The notes beneath the pieces are model-generated. The model was given only the letters and a program-made list of their open reading frames with translations, made no database searches and was not told where the DNA came from. Source: Selenomonas sputigena (lineage in GTDB: Bacteria > Bacillota > Negativicutes > Selenomonadales > Selenomonadaceae). From it: a DNA stretch of 64,000 nt. Below are positions 17,715-28,328 of this stretch, one piece after another. How positions within the stretch are numbered: position 1 is the first letter of the stretch; each line of letters starts with the position of its first letter. The position numbers were made by a program, and so were the translations under genes. Location: assembly GCF_026015965.1 (NCBI RefSeq), contig NZ_CP110383.1, forward strand, positions 1,429,501-1,493,500, in the 5' to 3' direction.

Positions 17715-18884
17715 ATGCAGGCAATCGAAATCAAGAAAGGCATCTACTGGGTCGGCGCCATCGACTGGTCGATGCGCAGTTTTCACGGCTACGAGACGGG
17801 ACGCGGTTCAAGCTACAATGCCTACCTCATCCTCGACGAGAAAATCACGCTGATCGACACGGTGAAAGAACCGTTCCGTGATGAGCTGATTTCACGCATC
17901 TCCTCCGTCATCGACCCCGCCAAGATCGACATCATCGTCTCGAACCATGTCGAGCCCGATCACTCCGGCTCTATCCCTGCGATGATGAAGCTTTGCCCCA
18001 AGGCGGAAATCTATACGAGCGATCCCAACGGCTTCAAGGGATTGACCGCCCACTACGGCGATCTTCCCTACCACGGCGTCAAGGCGGGTGACACACTGAG
18101 CCTCGGCAAGCGCACGCTCACGTTCGTGCCGACGCCCATGCTCCACTGGCCCGACAGCATGGTCACCTACTGCCCCGAAGAGAAGATTCTCTTCTCGAAC
18201 GACGCTTTCGGTCAGCACCTTGCCGCTTCCAAGCTCTTCGACGATGAAGTGGACTTCGCCGTACTCATGGAAGAGGCGAAAAAGTACTATGCGAACATCC
18301 TCATGCTCTACGGACGCCAGGCGCAGACGGCCTTGAAAGCGCTCGCAGGGATCGACATCGAGATGATCGCCACAGGACACGGCCGACTCTGGCGCTCCCA
18401 TATCCCCGACATTCTCGCCGCCTACCAGAAGTGGAGTACGGGCGAGCTGGAAGATAAGGCCGTCGTCGTCTTCGACTCCATGTGGCATTCGACGGAAAAG
18501 ATGGCGCGCGCCATCGCCGAGGCCTTCGCTGAAAAGGGTCTGCCCACGCAGTTCTATGACATCAAGAAGACACATATGTCCGACATCGTCGTCGACGTCC
18601 TCACGAGCCGCTACCTTGCCGTCGGCTCGCCGACCATCAACAACCAGATGATGCCGACCATCGCGGGCTTCCTCTGCTACCTCAAGGGACTCGCGCCAAA
18701 GGGACGCGAAGCCTTCGCCTTCGGCTCTTACGGCTGGGGCGGCCAGAGCATCAAGCTCGTCGAAGACGAGCTCAAGGCCGCCGGCTGCAACATCTGCCTC
18801 GCCATGATCCGCATCGCGAACGTGCCGAGCAAAGAGCAGCTCGATGAAGTCCGCGAGAAGGTCAAGGGAATTGAGATAAAATAA
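17715..18884 (+). CDS. fprA: Flavodiiron protein (FprA family A-type flavoprotein)
   Basis: Flavodiiron proteins reduce O2 to water or NO to N2O in the cytosol of anaerobes, using electrons from rubredoxin or a related donor. The 389 residues have an N-terminal metallo-beta-lactamase-like diiron domain with the ligand set (NHVEPDHSG, HxExDH type; MLHWPDSM; FSNDAFGQHL; ATGHG) and a C-terminal flavodoxin domain (VVVFDSMWHSTEKMA, then GSPTINNQMMP and FGSYGWGGQ). No fused rubredoxin domain is present. A possible operator lies upstream and a strong terminator downstream. With cydAB it forms the oxygen defence visible in the window. Confidence 0.95.
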   Translation: MQAIEIKKGIYWVGAIDWSMRSFHGYETGRGSSYNAYLILDEKITLIDTVKEPFRDELISRISSVIDPAKIDIIVSNHVEPDHSGSIPAMMKLCPKAEIYTSDPNGFKGLTAHYGDLPYHGVKAGDTLSLGKRTLTFVPTPMLHWPDSMVTYCPEEKILFSNDAFGQHLAASKLFDDEVDFAVLMEEAKKYYANILMLYGRQAQTALKALAGIDIEMIATGHGRLWRSHIPDILAAYQKWSTGELEDKAVVVFDSMWHSTEKMARAIAEAFAEKGLPTQFYDIKKTHMSDIVVDVLTSRYLAVGSPTINNQMMPTIAGFLCYLKGLAPKGREAFAFGSYGWGGQSIKLVEDELKAAGCNICLAMIRIANVPSKEQLDEVREKVKGIEIK

Positions 18885-18888
18885 TGAT

Positions 18889-18930
18889 AAAGAAAAACGC
18901 TGCTGAAAATGTTCGGCAGCGTTTTTCTTT
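18889..18930. terminator. Bidirectional terminator between fprA and oadB
   Basis: AAAGAAAAACGCTGC (18889-18903) pairs perfectly with GCAGCGTTTTTCTTT (18916-18930); T-rich arms serve both converging units. Confidence 0.92.
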
Positions 18931-18972
18931 ATCTCACACAAAAGCAGTATGACTTTTGCCATATTTTTCCTT

Positions 18973-20109
18973 TTACCGTCCGAGCATCGCGAGCATCGTG
19001 CCTGCGGCGACGGCGGTGCCGATGACGCCGGCTACGTTCGGTCCCATGGCGTGCATGAGGAGGAAGTTGCCGGGCCGTGACTTCGCGCCGACGACCTGGC
19101 TGACGCGCGCTGCCATCGGCACGGCGGAAACGCCGGCGGAGCCGATCAGCGGATTGACCTTGTGACCCGAAACGACGTACATGATCTTGCCAAAGATGAC
19201 GCCGCCCGCCGTGCCGCCGATGAAAGCGACGAGTCCGAGCATGATGATGAGCAGCGTGTCGCGCGTGAGGAAGTGCTCCGCCGACATCGTCATGCCCGTG
19301 CCCGTGGCGAGAAAAATCGTGATAATGTTGCACAGTGAGTTCTGCGCCGTATCCGAAAGGCGGTCGGTGACGCCCGATTCACGGAAGAGGTTGCCGAGCA
19401 TGAGCATGCCCAAAAGCGCTGCGATCGACGGCAGCAGCAAGCTGATGAAGATGGTCGCGACGAGCGGGAAGATGACCTTCTCGAACTTCGTTACGTCACG
19501 CAGCTGCTCCATGACGACCTCGCGCTCCGTCTTCGTCGTGAAGAGCTTCATGATGGGCGGCTGAATGAGCGGCACGAGCGACATGTAGGAGTACGCTGCG
19601 ACAGCGATCGCCCCCAAGAGATTCGGCGCGAGCTTCGTCGCCAGATAGATGGACGTCGGTCCATCGGCGCCGCCGATGATGCCGATGGCGGCGGATTCTT
19701 CGACGGAGAAGCCGCAGACCATGGCGAGCCCGAGTGCTACGAAGACGCCGATCTGCGCCGCCGCTCCCAAGAGGAGCGTGTTCGGATTGGCGATCAGAGG
19801 GCCGAAGTCCGTCATCGCGCCGATGCCGAGGAAGATCAGCGGCGGAAAGATTTCGTAGGTGATGCCGAAGTTGATTGCCTTCATGACGTTCATCTCTTCA
19901 GCGAAGAAGCCCGTCTCCGGAAAATTCGCCAAGATACAGCCGAAAGCGATCGGGCCAAGGAGCAGCGGCTCGAACTCCTTGGCAAAGGCCAGATAAAGAA
20001 GCACGAGTCCGACGAGAATCATGATGCCGTTGCCCATCGTGAAGTGGGAAAAGCCCGATCCTGCCCAGACGGCCTGCAGCGATACGATAAAAGCATTGAG
20101 GAATTCCAT
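18973..20109 (-). CDS. oadB: Sodium-translocating decarboxylase beta subunit
   Basis: This membrane subunit couples decarboxylation of carboxybiotin to Na+ export. The 378 residues are strongly hydrophobic, with the family's [18 protein letters not shown], the [23 protein letters not shown] block containing the ion-binding Asp, and [19 protein letters not shown] near the C-terminus. OadB, MmdB and GcdB are very similar, so oxaloacetate, methylmalonyl-CoA or glutaconyl-CoA could be the substrate. The biotin-carrier and carboxyltransferase subunits are not in this window, so the symbol is provisional. AGGAGG precedes the ATG. It lies 27 bp after the small gamma/delta subunit. Confidence 0.92.
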   Translation of the reverse strand: MEFLNAFIVSLQAVWAGSGFSHFTMGNGIMILVGLVLLYLAFAKEFEPLLLGPIAFGCILANFPETGFFAEEMNVMKAINFGITYEIFPPLIFLGIGAMTDFGPLIANPNTLLLGAAAQIGVFVALGLAMVCGFSVEESAAIGIIGGADGPTSIYLATKLAPNLLGAIAVAAYSYMSLVPLIQPPIMKLFTTKTEREVVMEQLRDVTKFEKVIFPLVATIFISLLLPSIAALLGMLMLGNLFRESGVTDRLSDTAQNSLCNIITIFLATGTGMTMSAEHFLTRDTLLIIMLGLVAFIGGTAGGVIFGKIMYVVSGHKVNPLIGSAGVSAVPMAARVSQVVGAKSRPGNFLLMHAMGPNVAGVIGTAVAAGTMLAMLGR

Positions 20110-20136
20110 GATTTTGCCTCCTTTGCATCCGATGGT

Positions 20137-20475
20137 CTAGCGCAGGGCGCGGCCGGAGTTCTTCCAGCCATCGCGCGCCAGCGGGCGGATCGTGCGGATC
20201 GCGCCTGCCGAAAATCCCGCGAGCGTGACGGCCGCCGCAATCGCCGCGACAACCTCCGCCGAAAGGCCTTCCGGCTCGGGAGCGCGCACAGGCTCCGGCG
20301 CGGCAATCGGTGCTGCTGCGGGAGCTGCGACGGAAACCGGCGTTTCCTTCTTGCGCGTCGGATCAACGGCATGGATCAGCCGAATCAGGAGACTCAGTGA
20401 AATCAAGACGATGAATACGACGGTCATGTTGATCAGCATGATGATCAAAGGATTCGTTGTTACTGGCTGTGACAT
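20137..20475 (-). CDS. Sodium-translocating decarboxylase gamma/delta subunit (OadG family)
   Basis: The 112-residue protein has one N-terminal transmembrane helix (about residues 9-33), then a Pro/Ala-rich linker (about 45-70), and a C-terminal segment ending NSGRALR, the usual architecture of OadG/MmdD subunits that assemble the pump and anchor the soluble subunits. It is first in the oadG-oadB pair. The alternative names OadG and MmdD cannot be separated without the missing catalytic subunit. Confidence 0.82.
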   Translation of the reverse strand: MSQPVTTNPLIIMLINMTVVFIVLISLSLLIRLIHAVDPTRKKETPVSVAAPAAAPIAAPEPVRAPEPEGLSAEVVAAIAAAVTLAGFSAGAIRTIRPLARDGWKNSGRALR

Positions 20476-20591
20476 ACACTCACCTCATTCTTGATAGATG
20501 AAAATGCTGCGTCTTGCAAGGAAGTGTATCGTTTCCTCGTTTCTATTATAGATGAATTTTCAAAAAACTTAAAATACATTATATGAATAAA

Positions 20592-20614
20592 GAGGATAAC
20601 TTTTAGTTATCCTC
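20592..20614 (-). terminator. Hairpin at the end of cbiK
   Basis: GAGGATAACT (20592-20601) and AGTTATCCTC (20605-20614) form a 10-bp stem overlapping the cbiK stop codon. The following minus-strand sequence is only moderately T-rich, so termination is probable rather than certain. Confidence 0.55.
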
Positions 20615-21400
20615 CGATAAGACAACGTACTTTTTCCACATAGATTCTCCGAAAGGCGGCTCTTTCCCCAAGCGTCCTCCTGTCGAGCCGCACGGAAAAG
20701 CCCGCCTTCTGCAGGCGGCTCTTCCACGAGCCGTCCTCTTCCCCTGCCAGATCGTGCCTGACATGGCGTCCGCCCGCCAAGAGGAGCGGGGCGAGCAGCA
20801 CGTGCTTTTTCCCGCTCTTTTCAAGGCGATCGAGCACCATGGCAAAGTTCGGCACATCCGCCTCCTCCAACACGCCGATATGTACGGGAAGCCCCTCTTC
20901 ATCTGCACGCTGCTGCAACAGCGTGTAGGCAGGATTGTGCCTGTGCGGCGAACCGTGGCCGAGGAGCACCATCTCCTCTCCTGCCTGCGCTGCAAGACCG
21001 GAAAAGATCGCGGCCAAACCGTGCGCAATATCATCGTTTTCTGTACCGTCTGCGCGAAAGAATACAGGCTCACCGACCTTGAGCACGTCGAAGCGCGAAG
21101 AGAACGCTTCCGCTTCCTTGAGAATCTTGTTTTCGTATTCCTCTCCTGGCGTCAGATGCGTCGGCTGCACATAGACTTCACGCACACCCGCCCGGCAAAG
21201 TTCTTCCAAGCGCTCCGCCAGAGAAGCCATATCGATTCCCGCCTCCTGCAGGCGGCGACGAATGAAGGCGGACGTATAAGCCTCGACAACCGTGAATTCC
21301 GGAAAGGCCTCCGCGATCTCGCGCGCGATTGGTACGAGGCTTTTCTCCCGCGCCTCGGACGCACTGACGCCGAAGCTCGTGACGACGATAGCAGGGCGCA

Positions 21401-21401
<1 letters not shown>
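20607..21401 (-). CDS. cbiK: Sirohydrochlorin cobaltochelatase, CbiK type
   Basis: This enzyme inserts cobalt into sirohydrochlorin in the anaerobic route to cobalamin. The 264 residues show the class II chelatase fold: VVTSFGVSASEARE at the start, VYVQPTHLTPGEEYE, the metal-site VLLGHGSPHRHNPAY, and LLAPLLLAGGRHVRHDLAGEE with the second His. ATG at 21401 overlaps the glmM stop (GTGATG), so it is co-translated as the last gene of the cdaA-cdaR-glmM operon, an odd place for a cobalamin gene. No other cobalamin gene or B12 riboswitch is seen in the window. Some CbiK-like proteins act on iron or heme, so specificity is inferred. Confidence 0.9.
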
Positions 21402-22750
<1,349 letters not shown>

Positions 22751-22786
22751 GAAATTCTCTCCTATTCTTCATCGCCCTTGGCGATC

Positions 22787-24403
22787 TTATTCCATAGACT
22801 CCCTTTGCTCCAAGAAAGCGATAGCCGCCTTCATGCCATCGACGGCAGCGCTCATGATGCCGCCCGCGTAGCCCGCACCCTCGCCGATGGGATAAAGCCC
22901 CAAAAGACCATGCGCCAGGAAGCTCTCCTTCTCGCGCACGATGCGGCACGGCGCAGAAGAGCGCGTCTCGACGCCCGTCAGAGGCACATCAGATGCGGAA
23001 AATCCCTTCATGCGCCCGTCGAAGGCGCGAAGAGCATCCTCGAGCGTATCCGTGACGAAGCGCGGCAGGCACTCGTGCAAGTCGACAGGGCGCACGCCGG
23101 GCAAATACGTCGGCTGCACGAGGAAGTCTACCGCACCCTTTTGATGTGCAAGAAAGTCGCCGACGGACTGCACGGGCGCACGGTAGTCTGCACCCGCCAG
23201 CTTGAAGGCGAGGCTCTCGCACTGCCTTTGAAATTCCATTCCTGCGAGCACCCCGATGCCGAAATCCTTCGGGCCAACCTGCACGAGAAGCGCGGCGTTC
23301 GCCACGCCCGAATCGCGCTTGTAGCAGCTCATGCCGTTCGTCGCGACGCGGGAAAGCTCGGACGCCGCCGCAACGACCTGCCCGCCCGGGCACATGCAGA
23401 AGGAATACGCGCCCCTGCCACGCAACTTGTCCTGATACGTGAGGCTATAGTCGGCGACAGGCAGGCGCACATTCCCAGCATCCTCTCCGTACTGCGCACG
23501 ATCGATGAATTCTTGGGGATGCTCGATGCGCACGCCCACGGCAAACGCCTTCGCTTCCAGAAAAAGGCCGCGTGAAAGAAGCATCTCGTAGGTGTCGCGC
23601 GCCGAATGTCCAATGGCGAAGAAAGCTGCTCCGGCCTCCACGCGCTCCTCGCCGTTGACGATGAGCGCGTGGAGCGCGCCGTCTTTCAGCTCGATGTCTG
23701 TCACTTGAGCCAAGAAGCGAATCTCGCCGCCCAGGCGGCGGATCTCTTCACGGATGTTCTTGACGATGCCGCGCAGGAGGTCGGTGCCGACATGCGGCTT
23801 GTGCAGATACTTGATCTCTTTTGGTGCGCCGGCCGCCACGAAAGCGTCGAGCACCTCGCTCACGAGAGAATCGCCGATGCGCGTCGTCAGCTTGCCGTCA
23901 GAAAACGTCCCCGCGCCGCCTTCACCGAATTGGACGTTGGAACGCACGTCAAGCGTTCCCTTCTGCCAGAAGCACTCGATTGCCGCATGACGCGCCTCGA
24001 CGTCATAGCCGCGCTCTAGGATGAGTGGTGAAAGCCCCGTGCGTGCGAGCGTCAGCGCGGCGAACATGCCGGCAGGGCCGAAGCCCACGACGACAGGACG
24101 CGCCTCGCCCGGTGCGAGCGGGGAAAAGCGTGCAAGGTCGAGCTTTTCCTCCTTTTCAGCAAGCGCAACATGGCGGTCGCGCCGCAAGCGCGACAAAAGC
24201 TTTTTCTCACTGCCCTGGATGCGCACATCGAGCGTATAGAGGAAGGCGAGCGGCGCTCCACGGTAGCGTCGCGCATCGAGTGCCCTGCGCACGATGCGCA
24301 CTGCAAGAATATCGTCTGGAGAAATACCCAAACGCTCAGCGGCAAGAGCTGCAAGCGGGCGTTCGTCGCTCAAGGGGACAGCATAGCTGCTGATTCGGAT
24401 CAT
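22787..24403 (-). CDS. FAD-dependent oxidoreductase, COG2509 type
   Basis: The 538-residue flavoprotein has an N-terminal extension of about 100 residues, then the dinucleotide-binding GFGPAGMFAALTLARTG (GxGxxG at 107-112) and ILERG. Further on are GEGGAGTFSDGKLTTR, KPHVGTD, FAIGHSARDTYEML, FCMCPGGQVVAA and a C-terminal GLYPIGEGAGYAGGIMSAA. This set fits the uncharacterised COG2509 family of FAD dehydrogenases common in Firmicutes and plants. The reaction is not known. It overlaps cdaR by 4 bp and separates cdaR from glmM, which are usually adjacent. Confidence 0.9.
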   Translation of the reverse strand: MIRISSYAVPLSDERPLAALAAERLGISPDDILAVRIVRRALDARRYRGAPLAFLYTLDVRIQGSEKKLLSRLRRDRHVALAEKEEKLDLARFSPLAPGEARPVVVGFGPAGMFAALTLARTGLSPLILERGYDVEARHAAIECFWQKGTLDVRSNVQFGEGGAGTFSDGKLTTRIGDSLVSEVLDAFVAAGAPKEIKYLHKPHVGTDLLRGIVKNIREEIRRLGGEIRFLAQVTDIELKDGALHALIVNGEERVEAGAAFFAIGHSARDTYEMLLSRGLFLEAKAFAVGVRIEHPQEFIDRAQYGEDAGNVRLPVADYSLTYQDKLRGRGAYSFCMCPGGQVVAAASELSRVATNGMSCYKRDSGVANAALLVQVGPKDFGIGVLAGMEFQRQCESLAFKLAGADYRAPVQSVGDFLAHQKGAVDFLVQPTYLPGVRPVDLHECLPRFVTDTLEDALRAFDGRMKGFSASDVPLTGVETRSSAPCRIVREKESFLAHGLLGLYPIGEGAGYAGGIMSAAVDGMKAAIAFLEQRESME

Positions 24404-25356
24404 GGCGCGTCCGCTCCCTTTGCCTGTGCCTTCGGTTTCAGCTCGACCGTGACCGTGACCTCTCGATTGGAAATCGCAACACCATTGGGTATGGCAAGAT
24501 GTACTATCTTCTTGCCGCTCTCCTTCATGTCCGAGATGACGATCTTCTCCGTGTCGATGCTCGCCACCTTGCTGATGAGCGCAGCCTCGCCTGCGATCTC
24601 GATCTTCGCCGGCTCAACTTGCACCTCGCCCAGAGTGAATCCCTCGGGCAGAGCATCGTCAAGGACGGGGCGAACACTGACGATCTTGCGCGTCAGCCCG
24701 CGCGCAAGCTGTACGGAAACCTCAACCGTACGCGCGAGAAGATCCACATCGTCGACTGCCTTGCCGTCGCTGTTGATCGGCGTCAACGGCACCTGCAAGG
24801 TGAAGTCGTCACGATTTCCCGAAAGGCCGACGTAGCCGATGACGCGGTCGACCTCCGCCACGCGCGACTCGGGGCCCTCGATGACCGTGGTGTTCGCCGA
24901 CTGCGAAATCTTGCCCACGGTGTAGCCAGCAGACGCCGAACCTGTGACAATGAGATCGATGCGAACCGCTCGCCGCACGATCTTGTCCAAGGTGACCGAA
25001 ACGGTCTCCGGCTGCGCGTCGACGAGTTCGAATCCCTGCGGCAAAACGGCCTTGACTTTAACCTCGTGCTCGCCTGAATCAAGTCCGTCAAGATCAGCGT
25101 AAGCCTTGAATCCTTCCGGCTCTGCTGAAACAAAGAAGGAGCGCGCGCCGCGCACCTTGAGTTTCACACTTTTCTCCGACTGCGTGATCTTGTATCCCTC
25201 AGGCGCATTGCGCAGCTCAACGGCAACAGTGAAGCTGCCCTCGATCTGCGGATTTTGCTCGTTCATGACGAAAAGCCAGAGCACGACGGCGACAACAAGG
25301 GCGATGATTTTTGCCGGGAGGTTGCGCTGGACGAGCGCACGCAATCGTGTCATCAT
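24400..25356 (-). CDS. cdaR: CdaA regulatory protein CdaR (YbbR-domain protein)
   Basis: CdaR is membrane-anchored and modulates the diadenylate cyclase CdaA. The 318 residues have one N-terminal transmembrane helix (KIIALVVAVVLWLFVM) and then several YbbR repeats predicted to lie outside the membrane, recognised by recurring patterns such as VKLKVRGARSFF, VEPAKIEIAGEAALIS and the V-x-V-x-L-x strand ends. The ATG at 25356 overlaps the cdaA stop (ATGA), so the genes are translationally coupled. An upstream in-frame ATG at 25371 lies inside cdaA. Confidence 0.93.
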   Translation of the reverse strand: MMTRLRALVQRNLPAKIIALVVAVVLWLFVMNEQNPQIEGSFTVAVELRNAPEGYKITQSEKSVKLKVRGARSFFVSAEPEGFKAYADLDGLDSGEHEVKVKAVLPQGFELVDAQPETVSVTLDKIVRRAVRIDLIVTGSASAGYTVGKISQSANTTVIEGPESRVAEVDRVIGYVGLSGNRDDFTLQVPLTPINSDGKAVDDVDLLARTVEVSVQLARGLTRKIVSVRPVLDDALPEGFTLGEVQVEPAKIEIAGEAALISKVASIDTEKIVISDMKESGKKIVHLAIPNGVAISNREVTVTVELKPKAQAKGADAP

Positions 25357-26192
25357 TTCCCCTTCCTCCAATTCAACACCATGTCCTTGATGCCTGTCGT
25401 CTTGGGCATGAAGATAGGACGCAAGTAGGATTTCAGGTGTTCCGAACTCAGGCGGCGCACGATCCTGCCGTTCTCCGCGACGGAGACCGTACCTGTCTCC
25501 TCACTAACGACAACGATGAGGGCATCACACTGCTCAGAAAGGCCGATGGCAGCGCGATGGCGCGTGCCAAGTTCCGTGCTCAGCGTGCGATTTTCTGTCA
25601 AGGGCAGAAGGCATCCCGCCGCGATCAGGCGCTTGCCGCGTATGACGGCGGCACCGTCGTGCAAAGGTGTATTCGGGATGAAGACGTTCATGAGAAAGTC
25701 TGCCGTGATGAGACCGTCGATCTGGACGCCCGTAGCGCTGATGTCGTTGAGTCCCATCTCGCGTTCAAAGACGAGCAAGGCGCCAATCTTACGCGAAGAC
25801 AGGAGCATCACCGCCTTATCAAGCTCATTGACGAGTGAGCGCGCCTCACTGTCATCGAGAAAAAGTGATTTGCCGAAGAAGCGTCCCTGTCCCAGATGCT
25901 CAAGCGTACGGCGAAGTTCCGGCTGAAATACAATGGGAAGCGCGACGAAGAGCAAGGTCAGCGTCTGCTGCAAGAGCCAGTAGATGACGTGCAGCGACAG
26001 CCAGTTGCAGACAATCGTGAGCCCTAGGAGCACGAGCAGCCCCTTCACCAATGTGATGGCGCGCGTATCCTGCAGCATCACATAGAGTTTGTAAAGAATC
26101 AATGCCACGATTAGGATGTCAAGAACGTCCAACAAGCTGATCGTCGACAAGATTCCTTGAAAGTGAATCGGAATATGGAACGGCATAAACAA
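25353..26192 (-). CDS. cdaA: Diadenylate cyclase CdaA (c-di-AMP synthase)
   Basis: CdaA makes the second messenger c-di-AMP from two ATP, controlling potassium and osmolyte balance and the envelope. The 279 residues have three N-terminal membrane helices (about 17-100) followed by a DisA_N catalytic domain. The signature NTPLHDGAAVI (DGA) and GTRHRAAIGLSE (RHR) motifs are both intact. It heads the operon cdaA-cdaR-FAD oxidoreductase-glmM-cbiK; the intergenic spacing is zero or short throughout. Annotations sometimes call it TIGR00159. Confidence 0.97.
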   Translation of the reverse strand: MFMPFHIPIHFQGILSTISLLDVLDILIVALILYKLYVMLQDTRAITLVKGLLVLLGLTIVCNWLSLHVIYWLLQQTLTLLFVALPIVFQPELRRTLEHLGQGRFFGKSLFLDDSEARSLVNELDKAVMLLSSRKIGALLVFEREMGLNDISATGVQIDGLITADFLMNVFIPNTPLHDGAAVIRGKRLIAAGCLLPLTENRTLSTELGTRHRAAIGLSEQCDALIVVVSEETGTVSVAENGRIVRRLSSEHLKSYLRPIFMPKTTGIKDMVLNWRKGK

Positions 26193-26294
26193 AACCCCTA
26201 GAAAAGCATCCCATCATAGTTGAACATAAAACCTATTTCTTCTCGTGTGCAGGGAAATCCTTTCGAGAAAACGAATTTGCCCAAAAGACCCATT

Positions 26295-27836
26295 TCAAAC
26301 CAAGGTGCACAGTGCACACGGTAGATTCTCCAAAATATCGGAGGCGATGAGTCCATAGCCCTTCTCCTTCGCCGCCAGATCTCCGGCAAGACCATGGATG
26401 TAGACACCTGCGAGCGGCGCAAGCCCCGCCGCCGTCTGCTTCATAAGCCCGGCAATCGCACCTGCAAGCACATCACCCGCACCTGCCGTCGCCATACCCG
26501 AATTGCCCTTCGACGTGAGGAAGACCTGTCCGTCGGGATAGACGATGATCGTGCATTCGCTCTTGACGACGAACACGGCATGATACTCGCGTGCGGCTTC
26601 ACGAGTCATGTCAAGAAGCGACGTGCGCAGATCGCTGACAGCGAGTCCCAAAAGGTGTGCCATCTCGCCGAGATGCGGCGTCAAGATCGGCACGAATGCG
26701 AAACCCTTGAACGCGTCCGTCTTGCCGCAAAATGCGTAAATGGCATCGGCATCCAGAATCAAAGGCTTCTTGACGGCGGCGCAGAAATCCTGCACGAACT
26801 TCTGCGTCTCCTGCGCCCTTCCAAGTCCCGGACCGATCAGCACGGCATCGAAGCCTTCCGCCAGCGCCAGCGCCTCGCCGAGCGCCGCGATGTCAATCGC
26901 ACCCTCGTCCGTCTCGGGAAGAGGTTTCGTCATGACCTCGGTCAATTTTCCCGCCATCATCTCCTGAAGACTTCTCGGCAAAGCCAACACAGCAACGCCC
27001 GCGCCGCTTCTGAGAACGGCAGAAGCGGCAAGCGCCGCCGCGCCTGTCATGCCGCGCGAACCCGCAATGACGAGGATGCGTCCGCAAGAACCCTTGTGCG
27101 CATCGAGCGGACGCGGCAGCAGGACCGGCGCTACCGTCACATCATCAAGGTAGGTCTGGCGGATCGTATCGTCTTCGAGCAAGACTTTCGGTATGCCGAT
27201 GTCATCGACGAGCAGTTTTCCCGTCGCCGTTTCGCCGGCGCCAATCATATGCCCGAACTTCGGCAGCCCGAAGGTCACAGTGAGATCCGCGCGAATCGCC
27301 TCGGGAGAAGCGTTCCCCGTATCTGCCTCGACACCCGTCGGAATGTCGACGGCGATGACCGGCTTGCCGTGACCATTGACCATGCGCACGACACGCGCGG
27401 CCGCGTCGCGCAGATTGCCCTTGAATCCCGTGCCCAGGATGCCGTCGACAACTCCATCGACGAAGCGCAAAGTCACTTGCAGTTTGTCCCAATCGCGCTC
27501 CGTTTCGAGAACATGTACGACGACGCCCATCTTGATGATGATGTCACGGTTGAGCGCCGCACTCTTCGTCAGATGCGCAGGACTGCCCACGAGGAATATG
27601 CTGATCTGCGCACCATGGTTCATCAGATGCCGCGCAGCGACGAAAGCATCGCCGCCATTGTTGCCGCTTCCCGCGAGCACACAGATCCGCTTGCCCGAAA
27701 CGCCGCCTAGGTATTCCTCAAAAGCAGCGGCGACTTCGCGTCCCGCATTCTCCATCAGCAGAATCTCCGGTACGCCGTATTCCTCGATAGCTCTTTTATC
27801 GATCTTCTTCATCTCATCTGCCAAAGCGATCTTCAT
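26295..27836 (-). CDS. nnr: Bifunctional NAD(P)HX epimerase / dehydratase
   Basis: This enzyme repairs hydrated NADH and NADPH. The 513 residues join an N-terminal epimerase domain (MKIALADEMKKIDKRAIEEYG, then GSGNNGGDAFVAARHL; about 1-215) and a C-terminal ADP/ATP-dependent dehydratase with ribokinase-like fold (GSRGMTGAAALAASAVLRSGAG, LIGPGLGRAQETQKF, and GNSGMATAGAGDVLAGAIAGL with the catalytic Asp). The ATG at 27836 follows GGAGGGGG. It overlaps acpS by 23 bp, a gene pair conserved in many Firmicutes. Confidence 0.95.
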   Translation of the reverse strand: MKIALADEMKKIDKRAIEEYGVPEILLMENAGREVAAAFEEYLGGVSGKRICVLAGSGNNGGDAFVAARHLMNHGAQISIFLVGSPAHLTKSAALNRDIIIKMGVVVHVLETERDWDKLQVTLRFVDGVVDGILGTGFKGNLRDAAARVVRMVNGHGKPVIAVDIPTGVEADTGNASPEAIRADLTVTFGLPKFGHMIGAGETATGKLLVDDIGIPKVLLEDDTIRQTYLDDVTVAPVLLPRPLDAHKGSCGRILVIAGSRGMTGAAALAASAVLRSGAGVAVLALPRSLQEMMAGKLTEVMTKPLPETDEGAIDIAALGEALALAEGFDAVLIGPGLGRAQETQKFVQDFCAAVKKPLILDADAIYAFCGKTDAFKGFAFVPILTPHLGEMAHLLGLAVSDLRTSLLDMTREAAREYHAVFVVKSECTIIVYPDGQVFLTSKGNSGMATAGAGDVLAGAIAGLMKQTAAGLAPLAGVYIHGLAGDLAAKEKGYGLIASDILENLPCALCTLV

Positions 27837-28212
27837 GCTTCTCCCCCTCCAGAATACATTGTGCGACGGCATATTCCCTGGCGTGACTCAAGGAAAGATG
27901 TATGCGGCGCACGCCCCTCTCCTCTGCGAGCGTCGCAAAGAACCCGAAAAGATGTACCTCGGGTGCGCCGAGCGCATCGGGCACGATCTCAACATCCAGC
28001 AACGTTCCTCGGCGCAATCCCGTACCAAACGCCTTCAAGACGGCCTCCTTACCAGCCCAGCGCGCTGCATACGACGCCTCACGACCCGCACCGCGTCCAT
28101 CACAGTAAGCTCGTTCCTCCTGCGTGAAAACGCGTGCAAGGAATGCCTCTCTCCCCATCGCTTTTTTCATACGCTCGATCTCGATGATGTCCGTGCCGAC
28201 TCCCAAAACCAT
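27814..28212 (-). CDS. acpS: Holo-[acyl-carrier-protein] synthase
   Basis: AcpS attaches phosphopantetheine to acyl carrier protein. The 132 residues include VGTDIIEIERMKKAM with the Mg-binding Asp, FTQEERAYC, ARWAGKEAVLKAFGTGL with the second metal-binding Glu, and HLSLSHAREYAVAQCIL. The ATG at 28212 gives the standard N-terminus MVLGVGTDI; the longer frame upstream runs into the motAB terminator. Confidence 0.95.
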   Translation of the reverse strand: MVLGVGTDIIEIERMKKAMGREAFLARVFTQEERAYCDGRGAGREASYAARWAGKEAVLKAFGTGLRRGTLLDVEIVPDALGAPEVHLFGFFATLAEERGVRRIHLSLSHAREYAVAQCILEGEKHEDRFGR

Positions 28213-28275
28213 CGCATCACCCCAGCTCACAATCCCCGCCCATCGCCAAACTGCACGGCGAGTCAGACGTTCCAC

Positions 28276-28317
28276 AAGAAAAGCCGGCTTTATGCGGAAA
28301 GAGATAAAGCCGGCTTT
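28276..28317 (-). terminator. motAB terminator
   Basis: AAAGCCGGCTTTAT (28280-28293) and ATAAAGCCGGCTTT (28304-28317) form a perfect 14-bp stem followed on the minus strand by TTTTCTT, separating motAB from acpS. Confidence 0.9.
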
Positions 28318-28328
28318 CATCCACTATT

